A stretch of DNA of 64,000 bases from Fragilaria crotonensis (lineage: Eukaryota; Bacillariophyta; Fragilariophyceae; Fragilariales; Fragilariaceae): positions 1 to 64,000 of the forward strand of contig JAKSYS010000202.1 of the NCBI GenBank assembly GCA_022925895.1, in the 5' to 3' direction. Positions 9,990 through 22,742 of the stretch are shown here, piece by piece; position 1 is the stretch's first letter; each line of letters begins with the position of its first letter. Made by a program: the position numbers and the translations under genes. Under the pieces are notes generated by a model. That model searched no databases and had not been told where the DNA came from. It saw only the letters and a program-made list of their open reading frames with translations.

Positions 9990-12900
9990 GACTTTGCACT
10001 AATACGTCCATGATCCGAACAGATGGTTTCGTGTCGTCATCGGCAAACGCTTGGTAAAGCAATCTGCAAGATTATCATGAGTGCGAATGTGCGCGAGTGA
10101 GATGACACCAGCCGCGACTGACCATCGGCAGTGGTGATATGCTACCGAAGAATGTTTCTTATTCAACGTCGACTCAACATTCGTTGTATTTTTAACGACG
10201 CTTTCGTTATCACAGAACACGTGTGTAGGTTCACCGCGTGGGAGTGGGACGCCAAAACAACGTAACTTGAAGCGCAGATGTTCGATTGCCTCGAGACATG
10301 CCTTGAGCGCAATAAATTCAGCAGAGAAGGTGCTTGTCTCTACGGTATGTTGTCGCTTGCTATACCACACGATGGGAGCTCGGTTGATGAATACGACATA
10401 CCCGGAATGCGAACGCCTGGTTACTTTATTGGCCGCATGTGAGGCGTCGACGAATGCCGTAGTAGTCACACTTCTCCCTCTTGGAACAGGCATCCGATGA
10501 GGTAACAATTCCTCGGCGTCGCGATACATTTCGGCAAAATCTTCTTTATTCGTGCGGAAGTCCCCATAGTCAATACGTGGCAACTCCGGAGACATATAGA
10601 GCGTAAGCTTCGGGTGCTTTTTAAGGAACGCGAATATGTGCAACGCCTGTTCCAAGTGTCCTTCTCGTGGACTTGCTTGGTATTGTGACAGGAGGGAAAC
10701 CTCAAGCAATATGTCAACTCGGCCAATCTCGGTGGCCCATCTTAACACACCAATCAACTCCTGGAAGTACGTCACATCCTCTTCATTTAATTCGTCCGTT
10801 ATATCCATCTCAGGCGAGAAAGTGATGTTCATAGGCGTATCAATATTTGTTGTCGGCAACCTTCTACCCGCTTTCTTGATTGCCTCTTCGACATTCTTGA
10901 CAGCAGCCTTTACGTAGTCTTGACTGGTAATCGTCCAACATTGGATTCCGTTGATAGACTTCTTCTGGAGCTTGGCACCGAGGTAAAACTCGGGTGTTTC
11001 AATCTTTCCATTTTTGAATTTAAACGTACCCTGTATCTCCTCGAGAATTGCGCGGGGATCACACGATACAGAAAGTATGTCATCCACATACATTAATACA
11101 TACTCATAGTAGGATTCACCATCGGCCTTTGTTGCCGCTCTCAACCATACGTCTGGATCGGCCATTGATGACTGAAAGCCCATCGAGGCCAGCTTCTCGG
11201 CCATATAGGACCGAAAACTAAAACTTGCTGACTTCAGGCCATATAATGCCTTGACGACTAGAAACACTTTTCCTTCTTCTGATCCAAACTCTGGTCCAGC
11301 GACCATCCAACACTTTTCCTTATTGGGGGCGGTTAAAAATGCATTTTGAACGTCAGCGCCCAATATGTCGAGGTCATTTAAAGCTGCAATCGTCAATAGG
11401 ATGCGGACAGAGTCACGCGAAACAACAGTGCTATAAGTCACCGAAGCTGGTGCGCCCGTCTTGTGTCCGTCAGCGCAATAACGCGCCTTTCGTCGAAAGT
11501 TCTCGCCGAGTTTGACATCAAAAACAAGGTGACCAGTGATCTGCGTGTATCCCAATTAATGTGCTTGGATCTCCATCAAATTCTTCAAATGCAATCCTGA
11601 CGTTCTGCATCTCCAGTTTGATGGCGTCCAACCATAATGTGTTGCCATTTTCCTTGTCAATCTCCATTGCTTCCCTGATATTCTTGGGAATTCGTATCCC
11701 ATATTTGTGAGTCCGTGCCCAATATTTTGACTTCACCTTTGCAAGATTCTCTTCTGTTTCCTCAGCACGTATGGTACCCACCATGCAAACGCTGGTTCGT
11801 CCTCAATCTTATTCTCTTTGCGTATATCGCTAGCTCAACCGGATAAGACTCTTTCAAATCCTTCATAGATACCCAATCGCTGGAGCCATCGCGCCACTCA
11901 ACAAGGAGTTCCCAGCCACGCGTTGTGGTCTTACGTCGACTGACGCCATAAGAATTAACATAAGTCCCTGACCTTTGGGAATGGCCTCGGGCAACACTCG
12001 ATAGTCAATGATTCCTGACAGCATCATCTGCCGTCGTCCTTCCTCGTCAACCTGGGCTATCAGATTCTCCGCTATCAGATTGGCCGTCAATTCCTCGACG
12101 TGTCCATCCACGTATTCGACTTCATACTTCCGAGAGTCTAGCAATGGATTGGAATGGGCTGTACCAACTGGTGTGCCATCTTCATCGCGTACACGTTTAC
12201 GCACGGTCGCATGCACCAGCTCGCCTTCAGCACCTCTAGTCATTGCCATTTCCATGCCAACATATGGATCGGAAGTGACCTCCGTATTCTTGGCAAACTC
12301 TCGTCTGCATGCTTCAATTGAGCGTCATCAATAACACGAGTGAAATCGTCGTAGAACGATGAGTCTTCGTTTTCAGGATCAATCACATGACTCGGATGCA
12401 CGTCGCGCAGAGTCCTAGTCAAGTCGGCAGACGGCGTCTCAAATACAGATTGTAAACGTTCCTCGTAGTCGGCCATTCGCTTCTGCATTTCGTCCGTTGC
12501 TTTCTCGTCGTTTGTCATCCGTTGTACTGTCGTTGCAGAGATGGGAATGCCACTCTCGGCAGCAGCCAATACGACATGAGTCTCCCAATGCGGTGAGACA
12601 CCCCAAGCCATCGCGCTACCTCCACCGCTCCAAGTCCTGCGTTACCTTTGAAGAGGACCCAATCATAGAAGTCAAAGTCCACATATTCTGAGATATCGGG
12701 AGTGTCGCCAGTGATAATTTCTAACGGTGTCCGCCCTTCGGCGTACTTTGACATGTTTGCACAAACATTATCAGTCTCGCACACCCACGCAAAGCCGTAG
12801 TCCCATAGGCGCGGAGGCACTTTCTTCTTGAGCATCAATCGATACCACCTTTTCTTTATCTCATGTATCCCCTGTTCCGCTGGGTTCTCGTTCGGTCTCC

Positions 12901-14100
12901 TCGGTCCAGACACGTGATACTTGATCTCGTAACGGCGGATGGCGTCCATGAAGCGCGTTTTTGGTCCGGTCTGTACCGACGCTCCATCGAAAGTAAGACG
13001 CTCTGGGGCTCCATAATCACTTATAAATTGGGTTAGTGCGTCCCCCACGCTATTACCGTCTACCTTTTGTAATGGGTAGCAGGCTTTGAATCCACACTTG
13101 TGGGAAAACACTTGCGAGCCGACATTGCCTCGCAACGACCTGACCTTGCCATATGCCGTGTCGGTTGCAAATTTTCCATTCAATCGCTTCACTGAGAATA
13201 CTCTATCTGCCCGGTATCGACGGCTGATAGGAAGGATAGCTGACCTTACTCCCCTTTGTGTCGTTACTTTCAGTGTTCGTTGAGCACGAGGGATACTAAT
13301 CCCGAACTTTTCAGCCAATGAATGAGCAGTGACTTTGACGTGTCGCTCTTCGCTCACGAACGTGCGACGTCCTGGGGCATCGGTATGGTCGAACACGGTA
13401 TCGACTTGTGCATTCACTCGTTGCTGTTTTGCGTTGAGTCGTTCGTTAAGCCGTACAAGCGACGGATCAATTGAATCCAACATGGCATCGTCCGAATTTG
13501 CATCGGCATATTCGTACCGATCCTCGAATGTTGAATCAACAGTTGCAATCTGACGTTTCCATGGTGGATGAACTGTACTTCCGCCTTGATGCGTAGCTTG
13601 TAACATGGCAACATCGCTCGGGTTCCAAGGCGAAGCACTAGTCATCTGGACGTGCTCGCAGGTCTCTAATTCCAACGACGTTGGCACACGAGTCGTAAAC
13701 AAGAGTTTCGTGCCGACAGGGCGCAGAGGAATATGCAAGTCGTTGTTGACTTCGACAGATAAAGGCCGTGCTTGGTCAAAGGGGTTGTCCCAAAATGGGA
13801 TCCCATAAGCACGAACCTGGTTGGGATTGATCAGTGTATGATCGAGCTTCGCGCCATAATAGAGGGCTTCGTTAAACACCAAGATGTACGTTTTACCTGT
13901 GACCGCATCGTCATAAGCGGTGGCACCCGAGACGATCGGCACGTTTTCGATGGGCTGGATACTGGTGTCGTATGTAGACATCAGCAGTTCTGAACGTGGG
14001 GTTGAGAACAACGAAGTTGCGACCTAGACAACATGTGTCAGCGTTAGTGTCACACTCGTTCTCAGCTGTCGTGTTGGCTGGTGGATCCGCCCAAGACTTC
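9990..14100 (-). pseudogene. Element C pol region
   Basis: On the minus strand, in order: a protease-like block (CDTNADTCC context, about 14030); an integrase core with FSTD-like, TFDGAS and NPAEQGIHE contexts between about 13160 and 12860; RT with GADVQNAFL (about 11365) and MYVDDIL (about 11085); RNase H with AFVDASHAA (about 10440) and FCDNESVV (about 10210). The stop is near 9999. The order is typical of copia. The region is broken. Confidence 0.88.
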
Positions 14101-15698
14101 GTTCCGGTCGTCTGGAGATGTCGAGTAGTGTGGACAGCAGCGGTACGACGAGCATCCCGATTACTGGCTTGTTCGTTGCGTCCGCCCATAATGCTCGTAC
14201 CCGTTGTGATCTGGCTGACTTGTGACCGGACTGAAACCGTGTCAGTTGGCGGTTGTGCCGTCGAACCGGTTTGTTGTTGCAACTCCTGAATTTGACTGCG
14301 AAGCTCTTGTATTTCGCTGCGACTACCGCTACGTCCGCGATTTTGATTGTAGGCAGCCCGCTCTCGTTTCAACGTATCGCGGTCTTCCTGTTTCATCTTC
14401 ATGTAAACATGCCTTGGGAAGTTGAAGGAGGCGTGGTATTCGATTTGAGTACCATCAGTGAGCGTGATCATTCGGCTATCATTTCTTTGCCGTCCGCCAC
14501 GTCCTCGTCCTCCCTGTCGTCCGCCTTTTCCTCCGCGTCCGAAACCGGCTCGTCCTTTAGATCCGCGCCCGCCAGTCGAAACCTCGTTTACCTGTCGTCT
14601 AGCACGGTTTTGGACGACTCCCATTTGGGGCGGGTGCTTCTGGTTGACCATGTTGCGGAAGAGAGACAAAGACTGTTCGTACGTGATCGACATTGGAACA
14701 CGCGACAACTCTATCTCTAGTTGCGCCTTCGTGGGCGTCAAGAAATCGGCCTTGATTTTGTCTACCAACATTCGGATCTTCATAGAATCCGAATGGACAA
14801 TCCGACCTTCCCTTTTGACGTATGCATTGAATGCCCGAGTGAGTCGCTTCTCGAACTCGGACCACCACATATGTGGTGGTTTTTCGCCTCCATAAAAGAG
14901 TGTCTTGAGGACTTCGTCAGCCTCACGAATGTCGATAGCATGAATTCCAACTCCCTCATAATGCTCTACTAATCGTTTGAATGCCTCACGTCCATCATTG
15001 GGGCGTGTCAATCCCTGTATCTTTGCTTCGGCAGTATCATTGCCAGTAACAAAGTTGAGCAAGAACGTATGCACCTGGACCGTGTCAATGGCATATGCAT
15101 TGCCTGCCAAGGGTGCGGATGCAACGTAGTCGTCCAAGAAGTCTTCATTGGCAGTTTCGCGGTCCGCCTCATCTTTTTCTCTACAGACGTATTTGAGTGG
15201 GATACCGTCACGCCCAGGAATGGAGCGGAGGTAATTGAGGAATGTTGGTTTCCAATCCTCCCACTTGGTTGCTTCTTTAAACTTCTCAGGTTTTGCGGCC
15301 TCGGACAAAGTCTTCGAGTCATTTAAGAACTTCTCATGAGTCCTATAACGGCGAATAAGGTCACCAACAAGCTCAATAGGAAAGGGCGATTCAGTCGGAT
15401 CACGTCCAAGGCGCAACTCGTCGCGTGTCCACTGGACAAAGGCTTTGATATTTTTGCGGATTCCTGGACGGATACGAATCTGTCCTTGTGCAACGGTCAA
15501 ATCGGAGTATGTCTTAAAGTGTTCATCTAGCTCCTTGAAAGTGATGTCCAAGCACGAAGTGAATTGGTCACCAAAAATGTCCGAAGCAAGGCGCTGTGCC
15601 TGCGTCTCGTCCATGAAGACGCCGTCGTGGTCTACTCCGCAGGTGACCATAGCATCTACAACGGTGAAACCGTCGAACATCATCCTGTCGTCAGCCAT
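14000..15698 (-). pseudogene. Element C gag region
   Basis: It opens MADDRMMFDGFTV at 15698. The C-terminal half has an Arg/Gly-rich stretch (about 14480-14590), then a Gln-rich part leading into the protease block. The RGG-type stretch may bind RNA in place of a zinc knuckle, which is not seen. Confidence 0.8.
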
Positions 15699-15931
15699 GC
15701 TTATGCAGTTCGCTGTAATATTGAAGGAACGGATAAGACCGTGTCAGATCATCGTCATCGTATAGATTCGTTCGTACCAACCTGCGAGGTGGCCGACTCT
15801 CATGACCGAAGTCAGAGTATGCAATGCCGAAGCACGTGTAGCCATGACCGAAGTCAGGATTAGCAATGCCTTTCAGCACGCGGTCTTAACGCTCATAGCG
15901 ATCACTGTTATGCCGTCTTTGTTTACGTCTT

Positions 15932-15944
15932 GGGTCTGATAAAC
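15932..15944 (-). other. Putative primer-binding site of element C
   Basis: GGGTCTGATAAAC (+ strand) abuts the LTR at 15945. It is the same 13-mer used by family A/B/E/H although the LTRs are unrelated. Confidence 0.6.
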
Positions 15945-16121
15945 CAAGTAAAAGAGCCATCGTAACTTACAAGAAACAAAAGATTAACGAAAGCTCAAAA
16001 GTAAAAACTATAAGTTCGTACATTATCCAGAAGTAGTATACATACATTCAGGCGCGTCATCGCTTCGTCGTCATCGGAATATTCTTGTGACATACTGTAT
16101 TACTGTAGTACTATTTACTTG
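15945..16121 (-). repeat. 5' LTR of element C
   Basis: 177 bp, nearly identical to 9775-9953, followed by the ATAC duplication at 16122. Confidence 0.9.
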
Positions 16122-18858
16122 ATACGGCGTTGAATCTTCACGTCTAAATCCTTTTATGAGTGCAGATCCTCCATCGTATGAGCCTTACGAAGTTTTTGAC
16201 TACTCGGCTACTACTTGTAATTTTGACGCAGATGATGGCATTCATGAACAGGAGGTTGAAATGAACCAGAACTTGTCTACAAGAACAGGCATCGGTGACA
16301 TTGCTATATCTTGCCCAGTTTTTCATGCCATGATGGAACGCCTTCAAGCGGGTGATCGCCATGCAATCATGGTATTGCATCATGATGTTGAACATCGAAA
16401 TATTGTGAATCTCCTCAAGCTTTTGGAGGATGCCCAATGTCCTGACTACATGTTGCAGAAGGTACTGCAATGGGCATACAATGCTAAGTTAGAGGGCTTT
16501 GATTTCAACCCAAAGCTACAACACGGAAAGCCAACATCCAGTGGATGTACAAAGCTTTGGAACACTCACACAGAGGACTTCCTAAGGTGCTGACAGCGAA
16601 TCTTGAAGATCACGACAAGGCTCAAGATATTATTTGCTTTGACTTTGTACCTGCATTATTGTCAATGCTGCAAGACGAGTCATTGATGGTGATGGAAAAT
16701 CTTGTCATCAATAAGGAGTATCCAATGTCAATGTACATACCAACTGACAGCAAAGTTGGCGAGGCAAACAGTGGTTCACGTTATCGAATTGTACCAACAA
16801 CTTGCACAAGGTAAGGATCAGCTGCTTGTACCAATTATAATGTACCTTGATGGCACCGTCATTGACAGCAAGGGGCATATTGATATCTGTCCTGTGTCAT
16901 TCACAACATCTCTTTCACTGAGAAAGTTCGTCGTGATGTAAAAGCATGGCGTCTGCTGGGCTATGTTCCAGACCTGAACCGTGGGCGCTCTGCAGCAATG
17001 AATAGCTTTGCAAATGCATGTGCTGAAGAGAAAGGTCGCACTACTCGTAATTTCCATAAGGTCATGGATGTGATGATGGCAGGTTGGGTGAAGTGTCAAG
17101 CTGGTTTAGATGATCGTTTAAAACACGTACCACTGAAACTTGGTGACAGGTGGTTTGTTGTCGAACTTGTTTGCCCCTGTTATTTGTCATCAACGATGGC
17201 AAACAAGGTGACCAACTTTGTTGCCGAATCAATGGCCATCACAGCAGTGCATTGCGTCACCATCGTTCATGTGATTGCTTGTATGAAGATCTAGATAATC
17301 CTGATGTTGAGTGCACATTCCTATCGACTGAGACAATCAACTACGCATCTCAACATGGCTCACAAGAGGAGCTCCGCCAGCTTTCAATTTACAGATGTGA
17401 CAATGCCTTCAATCGTGTTCAGATGGGGCAAAACCCCACGGCATCTTCATGTGTGCAGTTATTGATGATGCATACAATTCAACATGGCATCATCATGTAT
17501 GTTCTCGATTGCTTCAAAAAGCCTCAGTGTTCAGTCACTGGCGACGCTTGACAAAATGGCTTTTATATTTGACACAACGTGCTGTCAGAGTATTCGCACC
17601 TCTTTCCCCAGAACTGATTTTTCCAGAGGAATAACAAACCTCACCATGGTGGAATGCTCTGAACAGTCAGGGCATTGTTCCTCATTTCTTTCTTCATTAT
17701 GCAAGCGGAAGGTTGGGAAGTCTTCGATGAGCATTTTCTTCAATTGGATGCCGTGTTGGGGACTATGGAAAGCCTTTTATGCTTTGAGGCCTGGCTTGAT
17801 CAGTACACCTTTTGGGATATTGAGATCCAGACGGAGAGGCATCACAAGCTGAAGCAGCAATTGCTTCTCTGATGAATCTCATCACCACACATCTTCCGAG
17901 ACACGCTGGCAATGGATGGAAACTGTCAAAATTTCACGAGATCAAGCACATCGTACGATTTATTGCTGCGTTTGGAGCACCGCGTGGTTACAATGCCTCC
18001 GTCCTGAGGAACATCACAAGGCACACCAAACGTCCTGGTAGGCGTGCACAGAATGTGGACACCATTGACCAGCAGTGTGGCCAAAGAATTGCGGACCACT
18101 CGTGATTGATACTATGCACGCGATGTTCCAAGAACGACCTGTTTTGAAGACATCATCACAGCATACTAACCGTAGTCAATTACTGGCTGCTGACGATGTC
18201 CAAGATCCTCTGACGAGTGAGTCAGGGTCTGGAACGTCATATTACGTAAGGTCATACATTGACCCTATGGATGATAATCGATTGTGTCGTGATGTAATCT
18301 TTGACACTCAGACCAGAGACATTGAACTGGAAGATAATCTTGCACTGTTCATTTTGCAGACTTACAGTGACTCGATCTCGACGACAATGGGGTGGGCGGT
18401 ATCTGGTGCCGCACAGAGTACCATAAGTACAACATTGAAACAAAGGAGGAGATGGTTTCTGTTCGCTGTCATCCCAACTTCAGGGAAAGGGTATTCCTGG
18501 TATGATTGGGCTCTCATCCGCTATGAAGATGATGAGAAATGAGATGGAGTACCCATCTCGCATTGTGAGTTGCATACCACGCCACAGTTGCTTTGGTGGA
18601 ATTGAAACCACCACGTTTGACCTCATTATTCAATGTTGTGGCAAACCAACTGGGCGTGAGTCCTTCCTGTTCACTGAGTGGACATTCGAGAAGGAGTTTC
18701 ATGTTGTCTCCTCAGAAGCCATTGTTGGCTTGTGTTTTGTCCCAAGCAACCCTGACCTCGCTGACTCTGATGTCCTTGTTGTAACAGATAGGGACAAATG
18801 GGCATCAATGTTCTACGATTCAGCAATGGTTGATTACACCATCAATGGTCAAAATTAA
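16122..18858 (+). pseudogene. KDZ/Plavaka-like transposase, 3' part (degenerate)
   Basis: This continues the gene begun at 9565. Recognisable blocks in order: FDFVPALLSML (about 16640), LVPIIMYLDGTVID (about 16828-16870), RLLGYVPDLNRG (about 16950-16985), FVINDGKQGDQL (about 17180-17215), PRHAGNGWKLSKFHE (about 17893-17940), FGAPRGYN (about 17970-17995), KRPGRRAQ, SWYDWALIRYED (about 18496-18530) and a C-terminal beta-rich tail ending at 18858. The acidic YLDGT block and the GNGWKLSKFHE / FGAPR blocks resemble those of KDZ/Plavaka-type DNA transposases. About nine frame changes or stops interrupt it, so it is dead. The superfamily is recalled from motif style; a profile search would decide between KDZ and Plavaka. 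Confidence 0.62.
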
Positions 18859-18870
18859 GTAGAAACAATA

Positions 18871-20811
18871 TTAAACCATCAGTAACTGGGACATTCCATA
18901 CATGATGATCCGTGTCTTTGGGGCAAAGAACGTACCATAGATATTTCCACTCCGCGAACCTGTCATGGATGTACCATGCCTGATCAGGCGGCCATCCCAT
19001 CCAATCAGGACACCATCAGACAATTTGATGGCAATTCCGTTGTAGACCCGATCCGATCCTGGGAATTTCCCCTTCATGTTCGGAAGGACAAAGTACCAAT
19101 CCTCAGTTGTCCCAGGGTGATCTTCAGTCCAGATTGTAAACCCCTGACTGGCATCGTTCACATCGTAATGTGTTGAATTTGCCAAATTAATTGACAAGTC
19201 CATGCTGTGCGTAACGCGGCACATGCCTCCGTCCATGCCACCAACATGCTTCATTTCAGAATCATTTTCCAAGTCCTGCATCACTCTGAGGGCAGCCGGG
19301 ATAGTCACTGATGCAAGCTTTGCCGCAGCTTGCACAGCCTTCAACAATACCGGGGCAGCATCCACAGTTGATGATGTCACATATGGCACCTTGTTCCAGC
19401 ATTTTGTGATGCGGCTTCCAATTGGATGCATTGATCCGAGGTCTCCATTGCCAGCCCTTGCTCCCGTGCTGCTCTTCTGTTTTCTCACCAAGTTGCAATG
19501 CCTGTTGATGTCGGTCAGAAGGTCCTCACAACCTGATCCAACAACGTTTGGGAGGTACCGGATTTGAACCACAGAACACCGATGGAAAGCAACTTCGCCC
19601 GCATTTGCGGGTACAGTGACATCAACGTGCAAGTCAAGCTCACCATATTTGATTGGATTGATAACAAATGTCGTTAACGGGTCAATGGTCTTGTGCAGAA
19701 ATCCCGGTGCATAATGGCGACCTCCACGTTTGGCTGACCTTGATCGCGAGAACGCATCTTGGAATGTCTCAGCTCGAAACTTATGATCAGCACTCAACAA
19801 CTCATCCTTCTCACCCACAACATAGTCAGGAGGAAGTCCAGGTCCTTCCTCATCCATCAGTTGCTTCGTGCAGTGAATAGATCTCACAAGTGATCTTGGC
19901 ATCACCCCCATGATCGCATTGGGAATTGGCAAGAGGTTTGTGGCGGAGCGCCGAATAGTCCACTTCCAAATGGAACACTTATCAGCATTCGCAAGGTGTG
20001 AAACATAAGATCCATCACCGAAGAAGTTACCATGAGAATCATGCTGAAGTCGTAACCAGTTTATGTCCATTGGGACATGCGAATTAGGACCCCAGCTGAT
20101 CGTGGCGCCTCTCCTGTGGCAATAGAATATGCCAGCTTGGGAAGGAGGACAATGCATGCGGTAGAAGTTATCGCTGTTATTCTTCCCTGAAGGGCGAGAA
20201 GAAAAAGCATTTTCATCTCTAACAGCGATTGCCAAATTGACAGCATCAACATCATCAAATAGACAGACATGCACGGGACTGTCACAGGCATGGGCGTCAT
20301 CTTTCCTTTTCCTTTTCAAATCCATAGGACCACTTCTCGAGAGAACACAATCCATGACGATCAGGTCGAGATCGAATGACTTTCCATGACTATACATTTC
20401 ATCAGGATGTTTGCAGCGCTTGAGCATGACATACTCAGTACCAAACACATGTTTCAGGGACGAGTCAACCCAATTGATGGGAGTCTTGCAAATCTTCTCG
20501 TCACAAAATGCCGATGGACCTAGAGCTGACGCCGCCGCCACAACTGCAGGTGGTATTGGAACAGACGCGGCGTTGCCCTTCTTCCGCTTTTGCTTCTGTT
20601 TTCGAGAGAGGTGGTCGAAAATTGTTGAACATGACCATGAAAGGAGCAACAGACTGCAAAGGCAGACACTTGGCTATTACATTTGCAACTTGAGTGTGAC
20701 TTGCCATAGAAAGTGATGGATGCTCTCGAAGCAATCCAATCCCCAAACCTTTCGTTTCCTTGATTATCTTCCTCGCAGCCTTGACTTCTTTCCTCGTTCT
20801 CCCTGTCCCCT
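18871..20811 (-). pseudogene. 2OG-Fe(II) oxygenase-like protein, 3' part
   Basis: The long minus-strand ORF (from 20649) ends 12 bp from the transposase stop, in tail-to-tail arrangement. Near the C-terminus sit THYDVND (HxD at 19162-19170), then WYFVLPN, a G-I-A-I-K-L-S-D-G strand, and GRLIRHGTSM with the distal His at 18976-18978, with an Arg eight residues later. This HxD...H...R order matches double-stranded beta-helix 2OG-Fe(II) dioxygenases, including TET/JBP-type enzymes that some KDZ transposons carry. The 5' portion (20811 to about 20620) is in another frame, so about one frameshift lies near 20620-20650. A basic KQKQKRKKG stretch (about 20590) may be a nuclear signal. The protein could instead be an inactive DSBH protein. 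Element B separates it from its N-terminal part. Confidence 0.5.
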
Positions 20812-21029
20812 TGTTGATATTACAAGCTACCGGTACTGTATCATTCAGGATGCTATGAATCATGTATCAAGTATCAAGTACCATTATACGGTACTACATC
20901 TGCACAGTACGACTCGGGATTGAAGGATGACTCCGAACAAGGTAATGCTCACTTTTCTATGTTTTAGATAATTCATAACTGAATCAAGACATGCTTTCCT
21001 GCAAGGATGATCTACTTGTAGGATTAACA
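20812..21029 (+). repeat. 5' LTR of element B
   Basis: 218 bp, TGTTGATAT...GGATTAACA, identical by eye to 27037-27254. Confidence 0.95.
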
Positions 21030-21042
21030 GTTTATCAGACCC
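21030..21042 (+). other. Putative primer-binding site of element B
   Basis: GTTTATCAGACCC immediately follows the 5' LTR. Its complement reads as a tRNA anticodon arm with loop CTGATAA. Confidence 0.6.
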
Positions 21043-21355
21043 AACGGCTCAATGACATGAATGGCGCCATCCGATCGGTAGTATGGAGATCACCGGTTGA
21101 TCATTTCATCATGGCTAAGAATGGCCGCATGTGATGAAACGATGTTGAGCAGATTACGTCGGGAATTGATGAGAAATTGCGTAGGGAGTGTTCTCATACC
21201 CGAAAGACCGCAATACTACGATAGACGTGCCATACGGATAAGTAAATGACCGTGGCACGGAACGAATCAGTCTCTCAAAGACCGATTCGCAACAAATCTC
21301 CTAAATGTGATTAAGGAATTTTCACACAAGACCACACCGAACCGATATCTCGACC

Positions 21356-22730
21356 ATGAACGCTGCCCTCCAACGATGCGGCTTTAACGCCCCGACTGTC
21401 ACGTGGTTGATTGCTCAGGGATTTGCAACCCCGAATGACTTGATGCTCGCAACTGAGTCGGATCTCGACTCGATTGCCAGGAGTGTTGCTAGATCTGCAC
21501 CGCGAGGAGCAGGCAACGTTACGATGCCATTCATCGCAGTGAAGAACTTGAAAGGCTTCCGTTTCTGGGCGGATGAGCGCAAGCGGACCGGGTTCGAAGC
21601 GAACCCCGAAAGTTTCACAGCTGACAAGGTTCCTGAGTTCACGGCCAAGTGCCAAGAATACCAGGAACAGAAGGAGGCAGCAAAGACGAAGATGCATCCA
21701 AGCCTGACAGTCTTAAGAAGTTGGTCAACTGGGCATTGTGGAATGAGTCCTTCCAGAATTACCTTCGTCAAATCCTTAGTGCTGCGAAGATCCCACTCGT
21801 TTACCTCACCAGGGACGAAAGGAAGCGCCAGAGAATGTTCTTGATCCAGCGGACTTTGGAAGTCCAATGGAGTACCTTATTGAAGCGACGGTACTCGAGG
21901 GACGACATTACGAATTGGATAACCCTCGATTCTATCGGGAATTGAAGACATTTGTCGTAAACGGAGAAGGGTGGTCATACATCAAGAAATTCGAGAGGTC
22001 GCAGGACGGTCGGAAGGCGTACTTGGCATTGAAGACGCAGTGTGAAGGCACCGCGTCCAAGATCACACGTAAGAACAAAGCCTACGCGTCGATCGCGAAC
22101 GCGTCCTACAGTGGGTCGCGTCGCCAGTATAAATTCCAAGATTTTATCAATGTCCACCAGACCGCTCACAATGAAATCCTTGATTGTGATCCAACCGAGG
22201 CCGTCCCGAATCCAAGAAAGTTGCTGATTTTCTCAAGGGAATTACCGATCCGAAATTGGAATCTGCCGTCTCAGTGGTGCTTGGCGATCCCAAGCTGCTG
22301 AACAATTTCCAGGCATGTCAGCAATACCTGTCGACGACCGTGGAAAACAGGGCAACCCTCGAGAGAAGTAAGGAAAGGAACATTTCGGGCGTGAAGAGCG
22401 GTGAGAAGACGGATAAGACGGCGAAGGCAGGAAGTTGCCAAAGGGTTTTAAGTTAGAGAATAAATATTACCCGCCAAAGATCTTCCGACTTCTGAGCCAG
22501 GAGCAAAAGACCAGCTTAAGGAGTGGGGAGACAAGAAAGGCAAGAGATCCGTGGCCGCTTTAAAGAAACAAATCAAGGAGGAGTTGAAGAACGAGATGAA
22601 GAAACTGGCAAAGGGAAACGACAATGATGGCGATGATGACCATGAGTCAAGCGCAGATGAAGCGGCCGGGAAGGAATTCGGTCGCGGCGCTCACAAGAAG
22701 AAGCAGAAGCTGGATAAGGCCTGACAATGC
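21356..22730 (+). pseudogene. Element B gag region
   Basis: It starts at the ATG of MNAALQRCGFNAPTV (21356), about 325 bp after the LTR. It has the same gag as A and E, with a charged Lys/Glu-rich C-terminal part. The region is broken. Confidence 0.88.
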
Positions 22731-22742
22731 AGAACCGTTGCG

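Larger units (their letters stand above)
9775..16121 (-). mobile_element. Ty1/copia element C, full length, LTR ends CA...TG
   Basis: The LTRs of 179 and 177 bp have perfect 8 bp inverted ends, CAAGTAAA...TTTACTTG. They bracket minus-strand gag, protease, integrase, RT and RNase H. A 4 bp target duplication ATAC lies at 9771-9774 and 16122-16125. The primer site GGGTCTGATAAAC (15932-15944) abuts the 5' LTR; GGGGAC (minus strand, 9954-9959) abuts the 3' LTR. The LTR pair differs by one substitution and two single-base length differences, so the insertion is fairly young. The element is broken, with about five breaks. It is a copia relative of A/B/E by pol layout, but with unrelated LTRs and gag. 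Confidence 0.92.
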
